Assembly (NCBI RefSeq): GCF_028330965.1
Contig: NZ_JAQMUB010000029.1
Coordinates: 1 to 64,000 of the forward strand
Length of the DNA stretch: 64,000 bases
Reading direction: 5' to 3'
Source of the DNA: Oscillatoria sp. CS-180
GTDB taxonomy: Bacteria > Cyanobacteriota > Cyanobacteriia > Phormidesmidales > Phormidesmidaceae
In this document: piece after piece, positions 9,179 through 19,025 of the stretch
How positions within the stretch are numbered: the first letter of the stretch is position 1
Layout: every line of letters begins with the position of its first letter
Notes under the pieces: model-generated
The model's input: only the letters and a program-made list of their open reading frames with translations
Told to the model about the DNA's origin: nothing
Databases searched by the model: none
Translations under genes and position numbers: made by a program

Positions 9179-10156
9179 TTACTGCCGATTCTCAGCGTTG
9201 ATTGCATCTAGAATTGTCTGAGCACCCTGACTGCGAACGTTTTGTGCAAGCTGGGTTCCCATATTTTCGGCATCATCGGGATGCCCTTGAACTGTATCTT
9301 TTATCAGAGTTTGACCATCTAAACTGGCGACAAGCCCCATCAAGGTTAGGACACCATCATTGATTTTCGTATTAACTCCGATGGGAACCTGACAGCCGCC
9401 TTCCAATTCTCGAAGAAAGGCCCGTTCGGCTAAACAGCGATAGGCCGTAGAGCTGTCTTCTAGGGTTTTGATGAGAGCGAGAATCTCGTCATCCCCCATC
9501 CGGCATTCGATGCCCAAAGCTCCTTGGCCTACTGCATGCAACGAAAGGTCAGCAGGAATAACTTGGTGAATGCGATCGCCCATATCCAATCGCTTCAGAC
9601 CTGCTACTGCCAGAATAATGGCATCGTACTGCCCCTCGTCCAGCTTACGAAGCCGAGTGTTGAGATTTCCGCGAATATCTTTAAAGGTGAAATGGGGAAA
9701 ATGATGACGGAGTTGAGCGAGACGCCGGAGAGAGGAGGTGCCAATCACCGCTCCCTTTGGCAGCGTGTCTAGCTGCTTATCCTGGTGCTTTTCGTGAACA
9801 ACCAGCGCATCTGCTGGGTCTTCCCGCTCGGTAATGCAGCCCAGCATTAGACCTTCAGGTAAACGAGTGGGCAAATCTTTCAGGGAATGCACGGCAAAGT
9901 CAATATTGCCTTGCAACATGCCATCTTCCAACTCTTGAGTAAAGAGACCCTTATCACCAATTTTGGAGAGGGAAACGTCTAGGACTTTGTCGCCTTGAGT
10001 ATCCATCGTCGTGACTTCGAAGGTCAGCTCTGGAAACCGCTTTTGTAGCTCATCTCGTACCCAATGGGTCTGCACCAGTGCCAATTGACTCTTACGAGAG
10101 CCAATGCGAATCGTCCGGGTTGGTGCAGTCGTTGGAGTAGAAACCAGTGAAGTCAT
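9179..10156 (-). CDS. hemC: Hydroxymethylbilane synthase (porphobilinogen deaminase)
   Basis: The protein is 325 residues, the normal family length plus about ten. It condenses four porphobilinogens to hydroxymethylbilane in heme, chlorophyll and bilin synthesis. Visible signatures are [11 protein letters not shown] at the N-terminus, the catalytic Asp region [10 protein letters not shown], the substrate-binding arginines in SSLRR and [10 protein letters not shown], and the cofactor Cys in LEGGCQVP (about residue 255), to which dipyrromethane is attached. It precedes the acyltransferase gene in the same direction. It is divergent from the TPR gene across a 139-bp gap that must hold both promoters. 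Confidence 0.97.
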   Translation of the reverse strand: MTSLVSTPTTAPTRTIRIGSRKSQLALVQTHWVRDELQKRFPELTFEVTTMDTQGDKVLDVSLSKIGDKGLFTQELEDGMLQGNIDFAVHSLKDLPTRLPEGLMLGCITEREDPADALVVHEKHQDKQLDTLPKGAVIGTSSLRRLAQLRHHFPHFTFKDIRGNLNTRLRKLDEGQYDAIILAVAGLKRLDMGDRIHQVIPADLSLHAVGQGALGIECRMGDDEILALIKTLEDSSTAYRCLAERAFLRELEGGCQVPIGVNTKINDGVLTLMGLVASLDGQTLIKDTVQGHPDDAENMGTQLAQNVRSQGAQTILDAINAENRQ

Positions 10157-10295
10157 GGAAACTTGGCTTGTTAAAGTTTTGAAGGTTTGAAATTACGCAG
10201 AAAAGCTGCAAGATCTTAAGGTTACATCAATTGCTTCCCCTTTCTGCTCTTGGTAAAGGGGAGTGTTAACGAAACCCATAGTTCCGCAATCTCCT

Positions 10296-11618
10296 ATGCC
10301 ACAAACGCTCTCTATTCTTTGGGGTCGCTGGTTTGCAGCGATCGCGATCGCTCTTGTTGGTGGGGCATTGGCTCCTCTAACCGTCTGGGCACAACTGTCT
10401 CCGGCAATTCGCGATCCGTTTTTATCTGACCCGGAGTTGACTGAACCTCGTGATCCGCTATTACCAGATTTGCCCGTGGAACGTCGTTTGAGTCCGCTAG
10501 AGAAATCTGCGCTCAGAGACGAGCTTGATGGGTTAGCTGCAGAGGCAGAACAGCGTTATCTAGAAGGACAAACCGATTTGGCTTTTGCCATCTGGATACG
10601 GGAAGTGCGTCTGCGGCGAATTTTGGGATACGAAGCAGAAATTGCCGCCCTACAGCGAGTTGGCCTGCGCGCCTGGGAAAACTCTCGGGCTGACGAAGTT
10701 CAGCTAATCACACTGCGGTTGAGACAGATCCAAGCCGATCTCTTAGCTGCGGATCCACTCGATATTGAGCTATTAGAAGAGATAGCAGCAGCGTTTGAAA
10801 TTCTGCGAGACATTGACTCTGCGATCGCGGTTTACGAAACATTGATTGTACGAGCAGCTCAAACCAATGATCGAGCAGAGCGGCAGCGCTTGTTGGAAAA
10901 TCTGGCAAGTCTCCAGCAAAATTGGTTTCGCTTCCCTGAGGCCGGTAAAACCTATCAGACTTTGCTCACTTCCCTAGGAAGCAATCGAGATCCGATTAAG
11001 GAGGTGGAATACTTACGGGGTGCGATTCGCAATTTCCAAGATGCAGGCGATCTGCGGACTGCAATTAACTACCAGCAGCGCTTAGTCAGGCTATATGAAG
11101 AGACGCTACAACCTCGGTTAATTCCACCATTAACGTTAGCGATCGCTCGCAACTACCGTAACCTAGACGACCTCAGTCAGGCCCAGACCTTTTACATGAC
11201 TACTTATTCAACAGCACTGGCCCAACGTCAGACCGATGTCGCCAGTGATGCGCTGCAAGACCTGGCTGATATTTATGAAGCTCTTGGTCGCTCAGAAGAT
11301 GTGCTTTACCTCTATGAGCAGCGGCTTGCTGTAGAACGTTTGTCATACAACGGTTATGGCCTGATGCAGACATTCGACGACTTGGGGCAATTTTACGAAG
11401 CTCAAGGAGAGCCAGACACTGCGATCGCAGCTTATAAAGAGGCTCTCATCCTAGCTGACCATCTCGACCATCGTGAAGCTTATTTTACATTGCGCTTACA
11501 GCAGCTGTTATTGAATCAGGGCCGCTTAACCCTTCCACCACTAGAACAGCACCAGGCAAGTCGTGTCAGGGCCTTACAGAAGCCTGAACCGTGGAAAGGC
11601 AATAGTCGTATCCCATAG
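10296..11618 (+). CDS. Secreted TPR-repeat protein of unknown function
   Basis: The protein is about 440 residues. A signal peptide is visible (LWGRWFAAIAIALVGGALAPLTVWA, then QLSP), so it is exported. Residues 80-420 form a run of about seven TPR-like helical pairs (for example FEILRDIDSAIAVYETL, then DLADIYEALGRSEDVLYLY and GEPDTAIAAYKEALI), suited to holding a partner protein. Such proteins next to hemC are known to me only as conserved cyanobacterial hypotheticals. I chose the ATG at 10296. A GTG at 10263 is also in frame, and an AAAGGGGA stretch lies only three bases before it, too close for good initiation. Confidence 0.7.
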   Translation: MPQTLSILWGRWFAAIAIALVGGALAPLTVWAQLSPAIRDPFLSDPELTEPRDPLLPDLPVERRLSPLEKSALRDELDGLAAEAEQRYLEGQTDLAFAIWIREVRLRRILGYEAEIAALQRVGLRAWENSRADEVQLITLRLRQIQADLLAADPLDIELLEEIAAAFEILRDIDSAIAVYETLIVRAAQTNDRAERQRLLENLASLQQNWFRFPEAGKTYQTLLTSLGSNRDPIKEVEYLRGAIRNFQDAGDLRTAINYQQRLVRLYEETLQPRLIPPLTLAIARNYRNLDDLSQAQTFYMTTYSTALAQRQTDVASDALQDLADIYEALGRSEDVLYLYEQRLAVERLSYNGYGLMQTFDDLGQFYEAQGEPDTAIAAYKEALILADHLDHREAYFTLRLQQLLLNQGRLTLPPLEQHQASRVRALQKPEPWKGNSRIP

Positions 11619-11658
11619 CCGGACGGCATATTTTATAACGCAGTCTAATTTTTCCAAG

Positions 11659-11714
11659 CTCCAAGTCTTCTACTGAAAGTCAGGCGTAGCGAGTGACGAG
11701 TAGAAAACCTGGAG
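11659..11714. repeat. Long imperfect inverted repeat between convergent genes
   Basis: CTCCAAGTCTTCTACT (11659-11674) pairs with AGTAGAAAACCTGGAG (11699-11714) with two mismatches, enclosing a 24-base centre. It lies exactly in the gap between the two convergent stops and could end transcription from either side. Neither arm is followed by a clear T-run, so a classical terminator is not proven. Confidence 0.5.
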
Positions 11715-11722
11715 CGATTGGC

Positions 11723-12313
11723 TTAAGCGTTTTCAGATAATTCGTCTAGAGCATAGCGGGCGATCGCTAAACTCAGCCGCGCTTTTTCTAATTCAGAAAG
11801 TTCTCCCCATTCAACCTGCCGAACTGAACGCAGCGTAACGTCTAAAATTTCTTCTTGCCCCCCTCGCATCGCCATCGCTAAGGGACGAGCCATTACCTGA
11901 AGATCTTCAACTTCCCAACTGTCTAGTACAGATTGAACTGATTCAACCAACTGATCGACCAAAGCAAGACTGCTACGAGAAACGGCTTCAGCAGCTTTTG
12001 CGATCTGACCTAACTGGTTTAGAGAAACACGAGAGCCAAACTTTTGAGCTAGCACTGCAACCAGCGATTCTGAAGACTCGGCCCAAATCTGTCCTGCAAT
12101 CTGCGAGACTTGCTGCCATTGGGAATCAAAACCATCGTCAAACGAATCCTCTGACGCAAAGGTATTTTCGAGATCATCAACATATGCAGCGGTCGTAGGA
12201 TCGTAGGCGTTCCAGGGATATACCTCGCCGTCGTCTAGAACAGAATGCAACAGCTCTAGCTTGATACACTGCTCATCTGAGATTTTAGATGCGGGACGGT
12301 TTGACTCTTTCAT
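11723..12313 (-). CDS. Conserved cyanobacterial hypothetical protein
   Basis: The protein is 196 residues, soluble, acidic and mostly alpha-helical, with no signal peptide or membrane segment. The N-terminal 55 residues (containing VYPWNAYD) look disordered. The rest contains helical blocks such as WQQVSQIAGQIW and LEKARLSLAIARYALDEL. No domain is recognised. It is downstream of, and in the same direction as, the CHAT-FHA gene (211 bp away), so co-expression is possible but not shown. Confidence 0.6.
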   Translation of the reverse strand: MKESNRPASKISDEQCIKLELLHSVLDDGEVYPWNAYDPTTAAYVDDLENTFASEDSFDDGFDSQWQQVSQIAGQIWAESSESLVAVLAQKFGSRVSLNQLGQIAKAAEAVSRSSLALVDQLVESVQSVLDSWEVEDLQVMARPLAMAMRGGQEEILDVTLRSVRQVEWGELSELEKARLSLAIARYALDELSENA

Positions 12314-12524
12314 GGGTTTTTATTCTCGTTATGGATGCACCGACGGTGGATAAGTTGGCGCGACAGGTTTGCCTATGTGACCAGGTTGGCTAGTTTTGTA
12401 TACAAAACCTATCGCCGCAGTTCCGCAGAAAACTCAATGAAATCGAAATTAGAGGAAACACAAAAATCTTGTGGACTTATTTACACTCTAGTTTCCAGAC
12501 TTGTTCATTACAACAAAAGTGACT

Positions 12525-14144
12525 TCAACCTTCGAGCACAAATTCCATAAGACGTCCTTGAGGACTACCAAATCGAATTTGCGTTCCCGGTTTCAAGATA
12601 ATTTCCTGTCGATGAACGTGTTGCCACCCTTCTGCTTTTTGACAAAACGTGCCAAAGCGGGAGTCATCTCGGAGGTAATAGCAGCCGTCTACCTGACCAA
12701 TTGCCACGTTTTTGTTGGGTTGTCGGCAAAAAATTTCGGCATGACTGCCCGATACCCAGGGTTCTGGAATAACGACATCGTTTTCTGGACGACGCCCTAC
12801 TCGTAGAACGCCGCTATACAGATACCAGACTAAATGAGGATCATCGACAACGCGGATGGCTGCAACCGGACCAGACGTGCAGGACTCTCCAGGCAGTCGG
12901 GTAATGTCGATAGTTTGCTCTGAGAGGAGCTGACCATCAAAATTGGGATGTAGGTAGAGGACCGGTAGAGTCCAAGCGGGCTGGTTGAATTTATAAAGGG
13001 TTAGCAACTGTTGACGAGCAATGGCGACAGCTCGATCAACGGGATGGCGCTCTACTAGAGACTGGGAAAAGCTTTGGATGAAACTCAAAGCTTCCTCATC
13101 AGCGATTGAATCTCGCATGGCAATCACCGCTGGGACACCGTGATGCAATAAAACTTCAGCTAAGCTACTACGAGAAATCGTCCGCTGTCCTTGCTGGTCG
13201 GGTTGTGCCCCCCAACAAGTGTTGAAAACAGCTAATTTGACTCGGTTATGAGTCAACAGCTGAGCCAACTCTGTGCCATTAAGCGTAGACTGAGCCTGCA
13301 GAAAAATGAGTCCGCCATCAGGTGCAGGCACTCCATGACCAGCATAGAAAAAGACATTGTATTGGCCATTTTCTAATGCTTTGATTAGATCAGCGGCCCG
13401 CGGTCGAACTAAAACGTCAACCTGACAAGACACTGCTGTCGGTCGTTTGCTGAGACCAGAAGTGACTTCGCCCAGCAGAATCCGTCTTAGGGTATTGGCT
13501 TCATTTTCAAGTTGCAGAGTTTCACTGGCGCGATCCGCATTTGGATCGTTGCTAGGAACATCTGGTTCTCCTAGCACCAGCAAAATCTTCAAGCTCTCGT
13601 TTAGGCTAATGTCAGCGAGGGGATCAACGTCACTTGTCGTTCTGCTAAAGCGAATGTGCTCACTTAAGGACATTGCCTGACGACCTGGCTGAGACTGCAT
13701 GATTTCCCAGGGCAAGCTGATGAGAGCAGGGTCACGAATATCGAGACAAAGACAGAGAGGATTACCTTGCCCCATTGCAATTCCTAAACTTTGGTCGAGG
13801 CTACTCTTGATAGCGCCATCAAATAGCCATTGCCACAGCTTCACACCTAAGGTTTGCATCAAACGTCCGGTGTAGCCTCGGCCTGAAGAGGTGTCTTTAC
13901 CAAGGTCTGCTGTCACAAACTGAGGAATGTAGGCAGAAGGAACGTGGGGTACTTGAGGTAGACCCCGTAAGGAGAAGAGCTGAAGCCAACTTTGCCAAAG
14001 TTGATTAAGTTCGTCTGTCCACGGGCGATCATGATGAACGTATCCCCCCGGATGAGGAGCCTTTACGACCCAAATTGCATAATGAGGGGTCGCGGATGAG
14101 GATAACCGCTCAATGGCAATACGCAAGCGAATAGGCTCTGGCAT
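12525..14144 (-). CDS. CHAT (caspase-like) protease domain fused to a C-terminal FHA domain
   Basis: The protein is about 539 residues. The middle (about 180-405) is a CHAT domain of the caspase/separase clan, with the catalytic His in FYAGHG (about 270) and Cys in FNTCWG (about 310). Residues 440-530 are a forkhead-associated fold, which normally binds phosphothreonine: LRVGRRPENDVVI, VSGSHAEI and YYLRDDSRFGTF. The FHA Arg and Ser-x-His are kept, but the Asn usual before Gly-Thr is Phe here, so binding may be altered. There is no signal peptide. The next gene upstream on the same strand is a PP2C phosphatase, so the pair could read and erase Thr phosphorylation and couple it to proteolysis. 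That link is inference. A TTG directly precedes the chosen ATG. Confidence 0.85.
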   Translation of the reverse strand: MPEPIRLRIAIERLSSSATPHYAIWVVKAPHPGGYVHHDRPWTDELNQLWQSWLQLFSLRGLPQVPHVPSAYIPQFVTADLGKDTSSGRGYTGRLMQTLGVKLWQWLFDGAIKSSLDQSLGIAMGQGNPLCLCLDIRDPALISLPWEIMQSQPGRQAMSLSEHIRFSRTTSDVDPLADISLNESLKILLVLGEPDVPSNDPNADRASETLQLENEANTLRRILLGEVTSGLSKRPTAVSCQVDVLVRPRAADLIKALENGQYNVFFYAGHGVPAPDGGLIFLQAQSTLNGTELAQLLTHNRVKLAVFNTCWGAQPDQQGQRTISRSSLAEVLLHHGVPAVIAMRDSIADEEALSFIQSFSQSLVERHPVDRAVAIARQQLLTLYKFNQPAWTLPVLYLHPNFDGQLLSEQTIDITRLPGESCTSGPVAAIRVVDDPHLVWYLYSGVLRVGRRPENDVVIPEPWVSGSHAEIFCRQPNKNVAIGQVDGCYYLRDDSRFGTFCQKAEGWQHVHRQEIILKPGTQIRFGSPQGRLMEFVLEG

Positions 14145-14247
14145 CAAAGAACGCTGCTGTCACAAACAATTGCGAAGGATCAAAACACCCTTAAACTTTA
14201 GCGATTTAAGCACGAAAGTAGGGGAATCTGGAACACCTGAGATCAAA

Positions 14248-16500
14248 TCAATCAGTACATAATCCCTGTTGTGCATTGGATGTACCCAATAGTCGCTCAG
14301 CGAAGACAGGAAGCTCTGTTTCTAATAGCCATCCTTGGTCGCCAGACTGCACGAAAGGAATCTGACGATCGCCCTCTAGCTCAGCTGACTCATTCGATCC
14401 TAAAGACGATGTCGGTGGATCGGATGGGCGCATAGCTTCGGCATCAGTGACTAAGGTAGAGCAAACTTCTAAACGCACCCATGTCTGATTGTCAGGCGTT
14501 CTTTGTCGGCTGATAACTTGCACAATACTACCAATCGGTAGCAATCGCTCAGGTAAATCTACTGCGACTGGGGGATCTGGCACGGGAGGATTATCGACAA
14601 CGAGTAAGGTTGCCGCTGCTGAAGGATCCGTCAGCGGCTTGATTTGCAGATAGTCACCAATGGCCAAACTATCAGTATTTTCTGATGCAGAGGAATTAGG
14701 AGGCGGTGCCACTGGGGAAAGGGTTTCGCCTTCGTCGGAATCGTCGGAATCGGTGACGATAGGCCGTTGTAACCACTGCCATCCCAGCGCACCCGCAATA
14801 CCCAATAGCCCAACTATCAAAACGCTGCTGAGCAGCAGAGGCAGCGGTCGCCACTGCTTGGATGCGGATTGGGGCGTTAGATTCTGAGTAATAGGTACCG
14901 CCACGGTTTGGGTCGCAGACTGACTGCCCCTATTTTCCGGTGGAACTGCTGTCAGCAAATCAGCAACTGTTGCTGAAATAGGCGTTTCCTGTGCAGACTT
15001 GTGAGGTGCTAGCTTCAAGACGCCTACTGTGACGTTGTCATGACCATTTTGGCTATTAGCAAGATCAATCAGACGCTTGACGCCCGTTGCGACATCGCGA
15101 TCGCCACTCAAGATCGGTTTTAGTTCTGACACCCAAGTCCGTTCCAACAGATCGTGATCGCTCAATCCATCTGAGCACAAAACAATTAAGCTATCAGTTG
15201 CAATCGGATAGAGCTTGACCGTGGGATGCAGATGTTCGGCTTTAGCCATACCTAATGCCTGCACCAAAGCGCCAGATCCCGGATTCTGTAGAGCATCCTG
15301 GTACAGTTCTAGCCCTAAGCGCATTTCGCGAACGGCTACATCATCATCCAGCGTAATTTGGCGACAGCTATAGGGCCGCACTCGATAGGCACGGCTGTCG
15401 CCCAGGTGAGCGACGTACAGCCGCGTTCCATAAACGAGGGCAATGACAATGGTTGTCCCCATCCGGTCTCGGTCTTGTCGCTGGTCAGCATCATTACGAG
15501 CCGAAATCACTTGATTGGCTGCAAAAATGGCCTGTTTCAAAGATGCCACAATGTCGACATGGGACAGGTTGGGCGTACGGGTGAGATGTTTTAATTGCTG
15601 TGTCACTTCGGCGATCGCGCTTCGCGAAGCAACATCCCCACCTTGATGTCCACCCACCCCATCACACACGACAACCAATGGAGCAGGCACAGTGTCAACC
15701 ATTGTTGGAGTAACAGAGCGCTGTTCTGAAAATCCGCTGCTGGGAAAACAAGCATCTTCATTGCGTTGACGGGTCGGACCTTGATCGGACGCTGTTGCGA
15801 ACTCTACAGAAACAGCCTGTTTTGCAGAGAGCTGTTCGATAGCTCGGATCAGAGAATAGGCCAGTCCTTTAGCGTTGCCTTCGCCTGACTGAAGACGCTG
15901 AATCACTTGACTCAGATAATCCTTCACTGGAACGGCAGCGGTTTCTACCAAAGCTTGCCAGTGCTGTCCTAGGTTCACCAAAGTTGGTGAGTCCGGCTTG
16001 GCCATAAGCGTCAACAGCCGCAGATCTTCTCCGTCAACTCGAAGATTTTGCCAATCCAGCAAACTCTGAGCAACTTGGTTATCAATGCAGGGTTGCCAAA
16101 GCTTAGCAATTCTCCAGAGCCAGGTGAGTTGATGAAGCGCAGTTGCTTTTTCCCAAACCGCTAAAAGCGTTGGCAACAATGTCGGAGTCTGCCCTTTTCC
16201 AGCAACCTCGTGTAAAGGCACTTCCTCAAGCAATAGCAAGGGAGTTTGATCGCTAGGATGCGGAACTTGAGTAAACGGTCGTGGAATCGCGACTGAAAAC
16301 GCAGACAGAGCCAGATACGGTTCTGCTAATGAAGGCACTGCCTCTAGCTGTGTCGGTGGCTCTTGAGGACATGTGTCTTGAATCAGAGGGAATTGAACAA
16401 CCTGATATCGCCCAGCCAGCAAGGTGCCTGGAGGTAGAGGAGAGGCTGCTCCTTGAACCCATAGATATCGATGAATCGGCGGCAGTTGCAAACTAGGCAT
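14248..16500 (-). CDS. Membrane-anchored PP2C-type Ser/Thr protein phosphatase
   Basis: The protein is about 750 residues. The N-terminal 240 residues resemble a degenerate kinase-like regulatory region (LLAGRYQVVQF, LLLLEEV). The PP2C domain spans about 240-505 with metal-binding acids in RNEDA, VCDGVGGHQGG, LCSDGLSD and GHDNVTV, plus GDSRAYR. One membrane helix follows (about 560-580, LLLSSVLIVGLLGIAGALGW), and then a beta-rich exported tail resembling an SH3b module (LPIGSIVQVISR, QGWLLETELPVFAE). It should therefore remove phosphates in the cytoplasm under control of an outside domain. It is upstream of the CHAT-FHA gene. Starts at 16521 (TTG), 16518 and 16500 are possible. I chose the last because the extra codons contain a HIP1-like site rather than conserved sequence. 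Confidence 0.9.
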   Translation of the reverse strand: MPSLQLPPIHRYLWVQGAASPLPPGTLLAGRYQVVQFPLIQDTCPQEPPTQLEAVPSLAEPYLALSAFSVAIPRPFTQVPHPSDQTPLLLLEEVPLHEVAGKGQTPTLLPTLLAVWEKATALHQLTWLWRIAKLWQPCIDNQVAQSLLDWQNLRVDGEDLRLLTLMAKPDSPTLVNLGQHWQALVETAAVPVKDYLSQVIQRLQSGEGNAKGLAYSLIRAIEQLSAKQAVSVEFATASDQGPTRQRNEDACFPSSGFSEQRSVTPTMVDTVPAPLVVVCDGVGGHQGGDVASRSAIAEVTQQLKHLTRTPNLSHVDIVASLKQAIFAANQVISARNDADQRQDRDRMGTTIVIALVYGTRLYVAHLGDSRAYRVRPYSCRQITLDDDVAVREMRLGLELYQDALQNPGSGALVQALGMAKAEHLHPTVKLYPIATDSLIVLCSDGLSDHDLLERTWVSELKPILSGDRDVATGVKRLIDLANSQNGHDNVTVGVLKLAPHKSAQETPISATVADLLTAVPPENRGSQSATQTVAVPITQNLTPQSASKQWRPLPLLLSSVLIVGLLGIAGALGWQWLQRPIVTDSDDSDEGETLSPVAPPPNSSASENTDSLAIGDYLQIKPLTDPSAAATLLVVDNPPVPDPPVAVDLPERLLPIGSIVQVISRQRTPDNQTWVRLEVCSTLVTDAEAMRPSDPPTSSLGSNESAELEGDRQIPFVQSGDQGWLLETELPVFAERLLGTSNAQQGLCTD

Positions 16501-16587
16501 GCAGGGCGATCGCACCATCAATGGATCAATAATAACAATTCAGAAAACCGAGAAAGACGCTTAAAGGCTGCCATTACCTGGGTGAAA

Positions 16588-16935
16588 TCAAGCATTACTC
16601 TCAGCATCTGATACGACCTGAGGGAGTCCCATGCTGTAATTCAGCACACGACTTCTGAGGTTATAGCTAATCTCTCCAGATTGAAGCAACTGCTTGATGA
16701 AATGTTCCAGGTCCGAGCCGACACGACGCAAATTGTAATCTGTCAACTCAGCACCGTTGGAAGCTTGCACCAGACGATCAAACTCGTCATTGACTTTTTG
16801 CAGAGCCTCATCGCTCCAATTGAATTCATTGTCCGGATCGACATCCAGTGTCAGAACAGATTCGCTGGGAACCAGTTCATCGTCAACGACTTCGGCGGCG
16901 TAAATAAAAACGTGGCGAGTAGTTGATTTCAGCAT
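16588..16935 (-). CDS. ndhM: NAD(P)H-quinone oxidoreductase subunit M
   Basis: The protein is 115 residues, the usual length. It starts MLKSTTRHVFIYAAEV and has LTLDVDPDNEFNW, DYNLRRVGSDLEHFI and a C-terminal NYSMGLPQV. I recognise these as the hallmark of cyanobacterial/chloroplast NdhM. It is a small soluble subunit of the thylakoid NDH-1 complex, which carries out cyclic electron flow, respiration and CO2 uptake with ferredoxin as donor. No other ndh gene is in the window, and scattered single ndh genes are normal in cyanobacteria. Its role beside the PP2C gene is probably coincidental. Confidence 0.88.
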   Translation of the reverse strand: MLKSTTRHVFIYAAEVVDDELVPSESVLTLDVDPDNEFNWSDEALQKVNDEFDRLVQASNGAELTDYNLRRVGSDLEHFIKQLLQSGEISYNLRSRVLNYSMGLPQVVSDAESNA

Positions 16936-17187
16936 TGCGTTTGTGCAGGTGGGTAATCAGGATAACCTGATGACATTGTAAGGGGATCAGGCTAGGTCAA
17001 CCGATAGAGATTAGAAATGGTCGTGCTCAGATTTTCATAGCTATAAGTCTCAGTTCAATCAGATAAAGCTTCAGGACCAGCTTTTTACGTCGCGTTCAAT
17101 TTTGTGCTTTCGCCTGTTGCCCCATACCTCAGCTTATGGATCAAACAATTTCTCGTTCACAATATAAGGAAAAGAATTGTCCTAACC

Positions 17188-18435
17188 ATGACTCGATCGC
17201 TGAACACCATTTTAGAGCGCGCTCTAGACGGCGCTGACCTAACTCCTGATGAAGGGGTGCACTTACTGAAGCAAGCGGACGAAGGAGCGATCGCCGCGAT
17301 TAGCTCTGTTGCTAATACATTAAGGCAGCGACAAGTTGGCGACACCGTCACCTATGTCGTCAACCGCAACCTGAATTTCACTAACATTTGCGAGCAACAC
17401 TGTAGTTTTTGTGCCTTTCGCCGCGATGACGGCGATGAGGGTGCCTTCTGGCTTGATTGGGGAGCCATGCTGGAGAAAGCTGCTGAAGCGGTTGCTGAGG
17501 GAGCAAGTGAAATTTGCATGCAGGGGGGGTTGAACCCAACCGCTAAGATTGACGGCAGCAGTCTACGCTACTATCTACGCCTAGTCGAGAATATCAAAGC
17601 AGCCTTTCCTGACCTGCATCTCCATGCCTTTTCGCCTCAAGAGGTGCAGTTTATCGCGCGGGAAGATGGGCTGAGCTACACGGCAGTAATTGCTGCACTC
17701 CAAGCGGCTGGCGTAGGGTCGCTACCAGGAACCGCAGCTGAAGTCCTTGATGATCGTGTCCGCAGGGTACTGTGTCCTGAAAAGATCAATACCGCTACCT
17801 GGCTGGAGATTGTGGGTCTTGCTCACCAGCAGGGTTTACCCACAACCAGCACCCTGCTTTGTGGGCACATCGAAACACCTGAACAGCAGATTCAGCACAT
17901 GGAGCATTTACGGCAGTTGCAGCAGCAAGCGATCGCCCAACAGCGACCCGCTCGCATCACCGAATTCATTCTGCTGCCGTTTGTCGGTCAAGAGGCTCCT
18001 AAACCTCTGCAACGACGTGTCGGTCGAGATCAGCCTAGTTTGCAAGACACGCTGCATTTAACAGCCGTTGCGCGTATTTACTTGGGTAACTGGATTCCCA
18101 ATCATCAGCCGAGCTGGGTCAAGTTAGGCCTAGCCGGAGCCGTTGAAGCGCTGCAGTGGGGTTGTAATGACATTGGTGGCACGCTGATGGAAGAGCATAT
18201 TACAACCATGGCAGGTGCCCAAGGGGGGACCTGTATGACCGTAAATGAATTACGAGGGGCGATCGCGTCTCTGGGACGCCCAGCTCAGCAACGAGATACC
18301 CTCTACCGTTCACTATCCGCACCCTCCTCCGCATCCACGCTTTCTTCGACAGCTTCAGCCTCCTCCACAGCTTCGGCATCTACCGGATATGTTGCCCCTG
18401 CCCGGCAGTCTCTGAGCCAGAGGCGTACTGCTTGA
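17188..18435 (+). CDS. cofH: FO synthase subunit 2 (radical SAM CofH)
   Basis: The protein is 415 residues from the ATG at 17188. A GTG at 17104 would add 28 unconserved residues. CofH joins 5-amino-6-ribitylaminouracil to the tyrosine-derived hydroxybenzyl group on the way to the deazaflavin FO, the chromophore of some photolyases and the core of F420. It has the CEQHCSFC [4Fe-4S] motif, [28 protein letters not shown] and a C-terminal [10 protein letters not shown]. The conserved part ends near DTLYRSL. The last 40 residues are Ser/Ala/Thr-rich and are encoded opposite the end of the neighbouring gene. The partner cofG is not in the window. Confidence 0.93.
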   Translation: MTRSLNTILERALDGADLTPDEGVHLLKQADEGAIAAISSVANTLRQRQVGDTVTYVVNRNLNFTNICEQHCSFCAFRRDDGDEGAFWLDWGAMLEKAAEAVAEGASEICMQGGLNPTAKIDGSSLRYYLRLVENIKAAFPDLHLHAFSPQEVQFIAREDGLSYTAVIAALQAAGVGSLPGTAAEVLDDRVRRVLCPEKINTATWLEIVGLAHQQGLPTTSTLLCGHIETPEQQIQHMEHLRQLQQQAIAQQRPARITEFILLPFVGQEAPKPLQRRVGRDQPSLQDTLHLTAVARIYLGNWIPNHQPSWVKLGLAGAVEALQWGCNDIGGTLMEEHITTMAGAQGGTCMTVNELRGAIASLGRPAQQRDTLYRSLSAPSSASTLSSTASASSTASASTGYVAPARQSLSQRRTA

Positions 18436-19025
18436 CCCACAATGCCGTCACTGCTTTCACGGGGAGGTGTGGGAGGTCGAATCGAGGGTTCGTCTACTGC
18501 TAGCCGGGAAAACAACAGTGCCATGCGCCATCCGTCTTCGTCTGGAGTGACGAATAACCAGTAATAGTTCTCTAGATTGACAAAATCAGTCTCGTTGTAG
18601 TGCCGTTCCAAGGTTGTAAAAAACACTTGCTGGACCGCAGCTTCAGTTAGGACTCCGGCTTCACTAAACGTGAGAGGAGAAATCTCAAGCGGTTCGAATT
18701 CGGCACGGCCCGCGATCAAAACAGTGCCAAATCCAGCATCATTCTCTTGAATACCCAAATTGCGACGTGCAACCCGGTTAGCATACCCTGGCAGATCTCG
18801 TAAAAGTCCCTGCGTCATCAGCTCTAGGTCTTCAGGGCAGGACGTTTCAGGACGAAGAAAAGGAGTCTCCAACTCGGGAAGTTCATTCTGAGTTTCCTCC
18901 ACAGCATCAGACGTGGAATCAGCATCAGAGAAGGACGCGATCGCGCTCTTTGCTGTTCCTATCAGCAGAACACTCATCAAAACAGGCCCCACGAACGATG
19001 CCCCCTTGAAACCGCTTATAGTCAT
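18303..19025 (-). CDS. Secreted conserved hypothetical protein with acidic C-terminus
   Basis: The protein is 240 residues from the ATG at 19025; a TTG precedes it. An N-terminal hydrophobic signal ([19 protein letters not shown]) indicates export. The central region ([24 protein letters not shown], written here as two adjoining blocks [11 protein letters not shown] and [11 protein letters not shown]) is mixed alpha/beta with [19 protein letters not shown], and it has two Cys (TSCPEDLEL and RDCRAG) that could pair outside the cell. The tail is a low-complexity Glu/Ala/Val run. No family name is known to me. The last 133 bp lie antiparallel to the end of cofH. Confidence 0.65.
   Translation of the reverse strand: MTISGFKGASFVGPVLMSVLLIGTAKSAIASFSDADSTSDAVEETQNELPELETPFLRPETSCPEDLELMTQGLLRDLPGYANRVARRNLGIQENDAGFGTVLIAGRAEFEPLEISPLTFSEAGVLTEAAVQQVFFTTLERHYNETDFVNLENYYWLFVTPDEDGWRMALLFSRLAVDEPSIRPPTPPRESSDGIVGQAVRLWLRDCRAGATYPVDAEAVEEAEAVEESVDAEEGADSER

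Noticed and set aside
9151-9207. Longer start for the acyltransferase
   Set aside because: Would overlap hemC by 29 bp; ATG 9150 leaves a normal 28-bp spacing.
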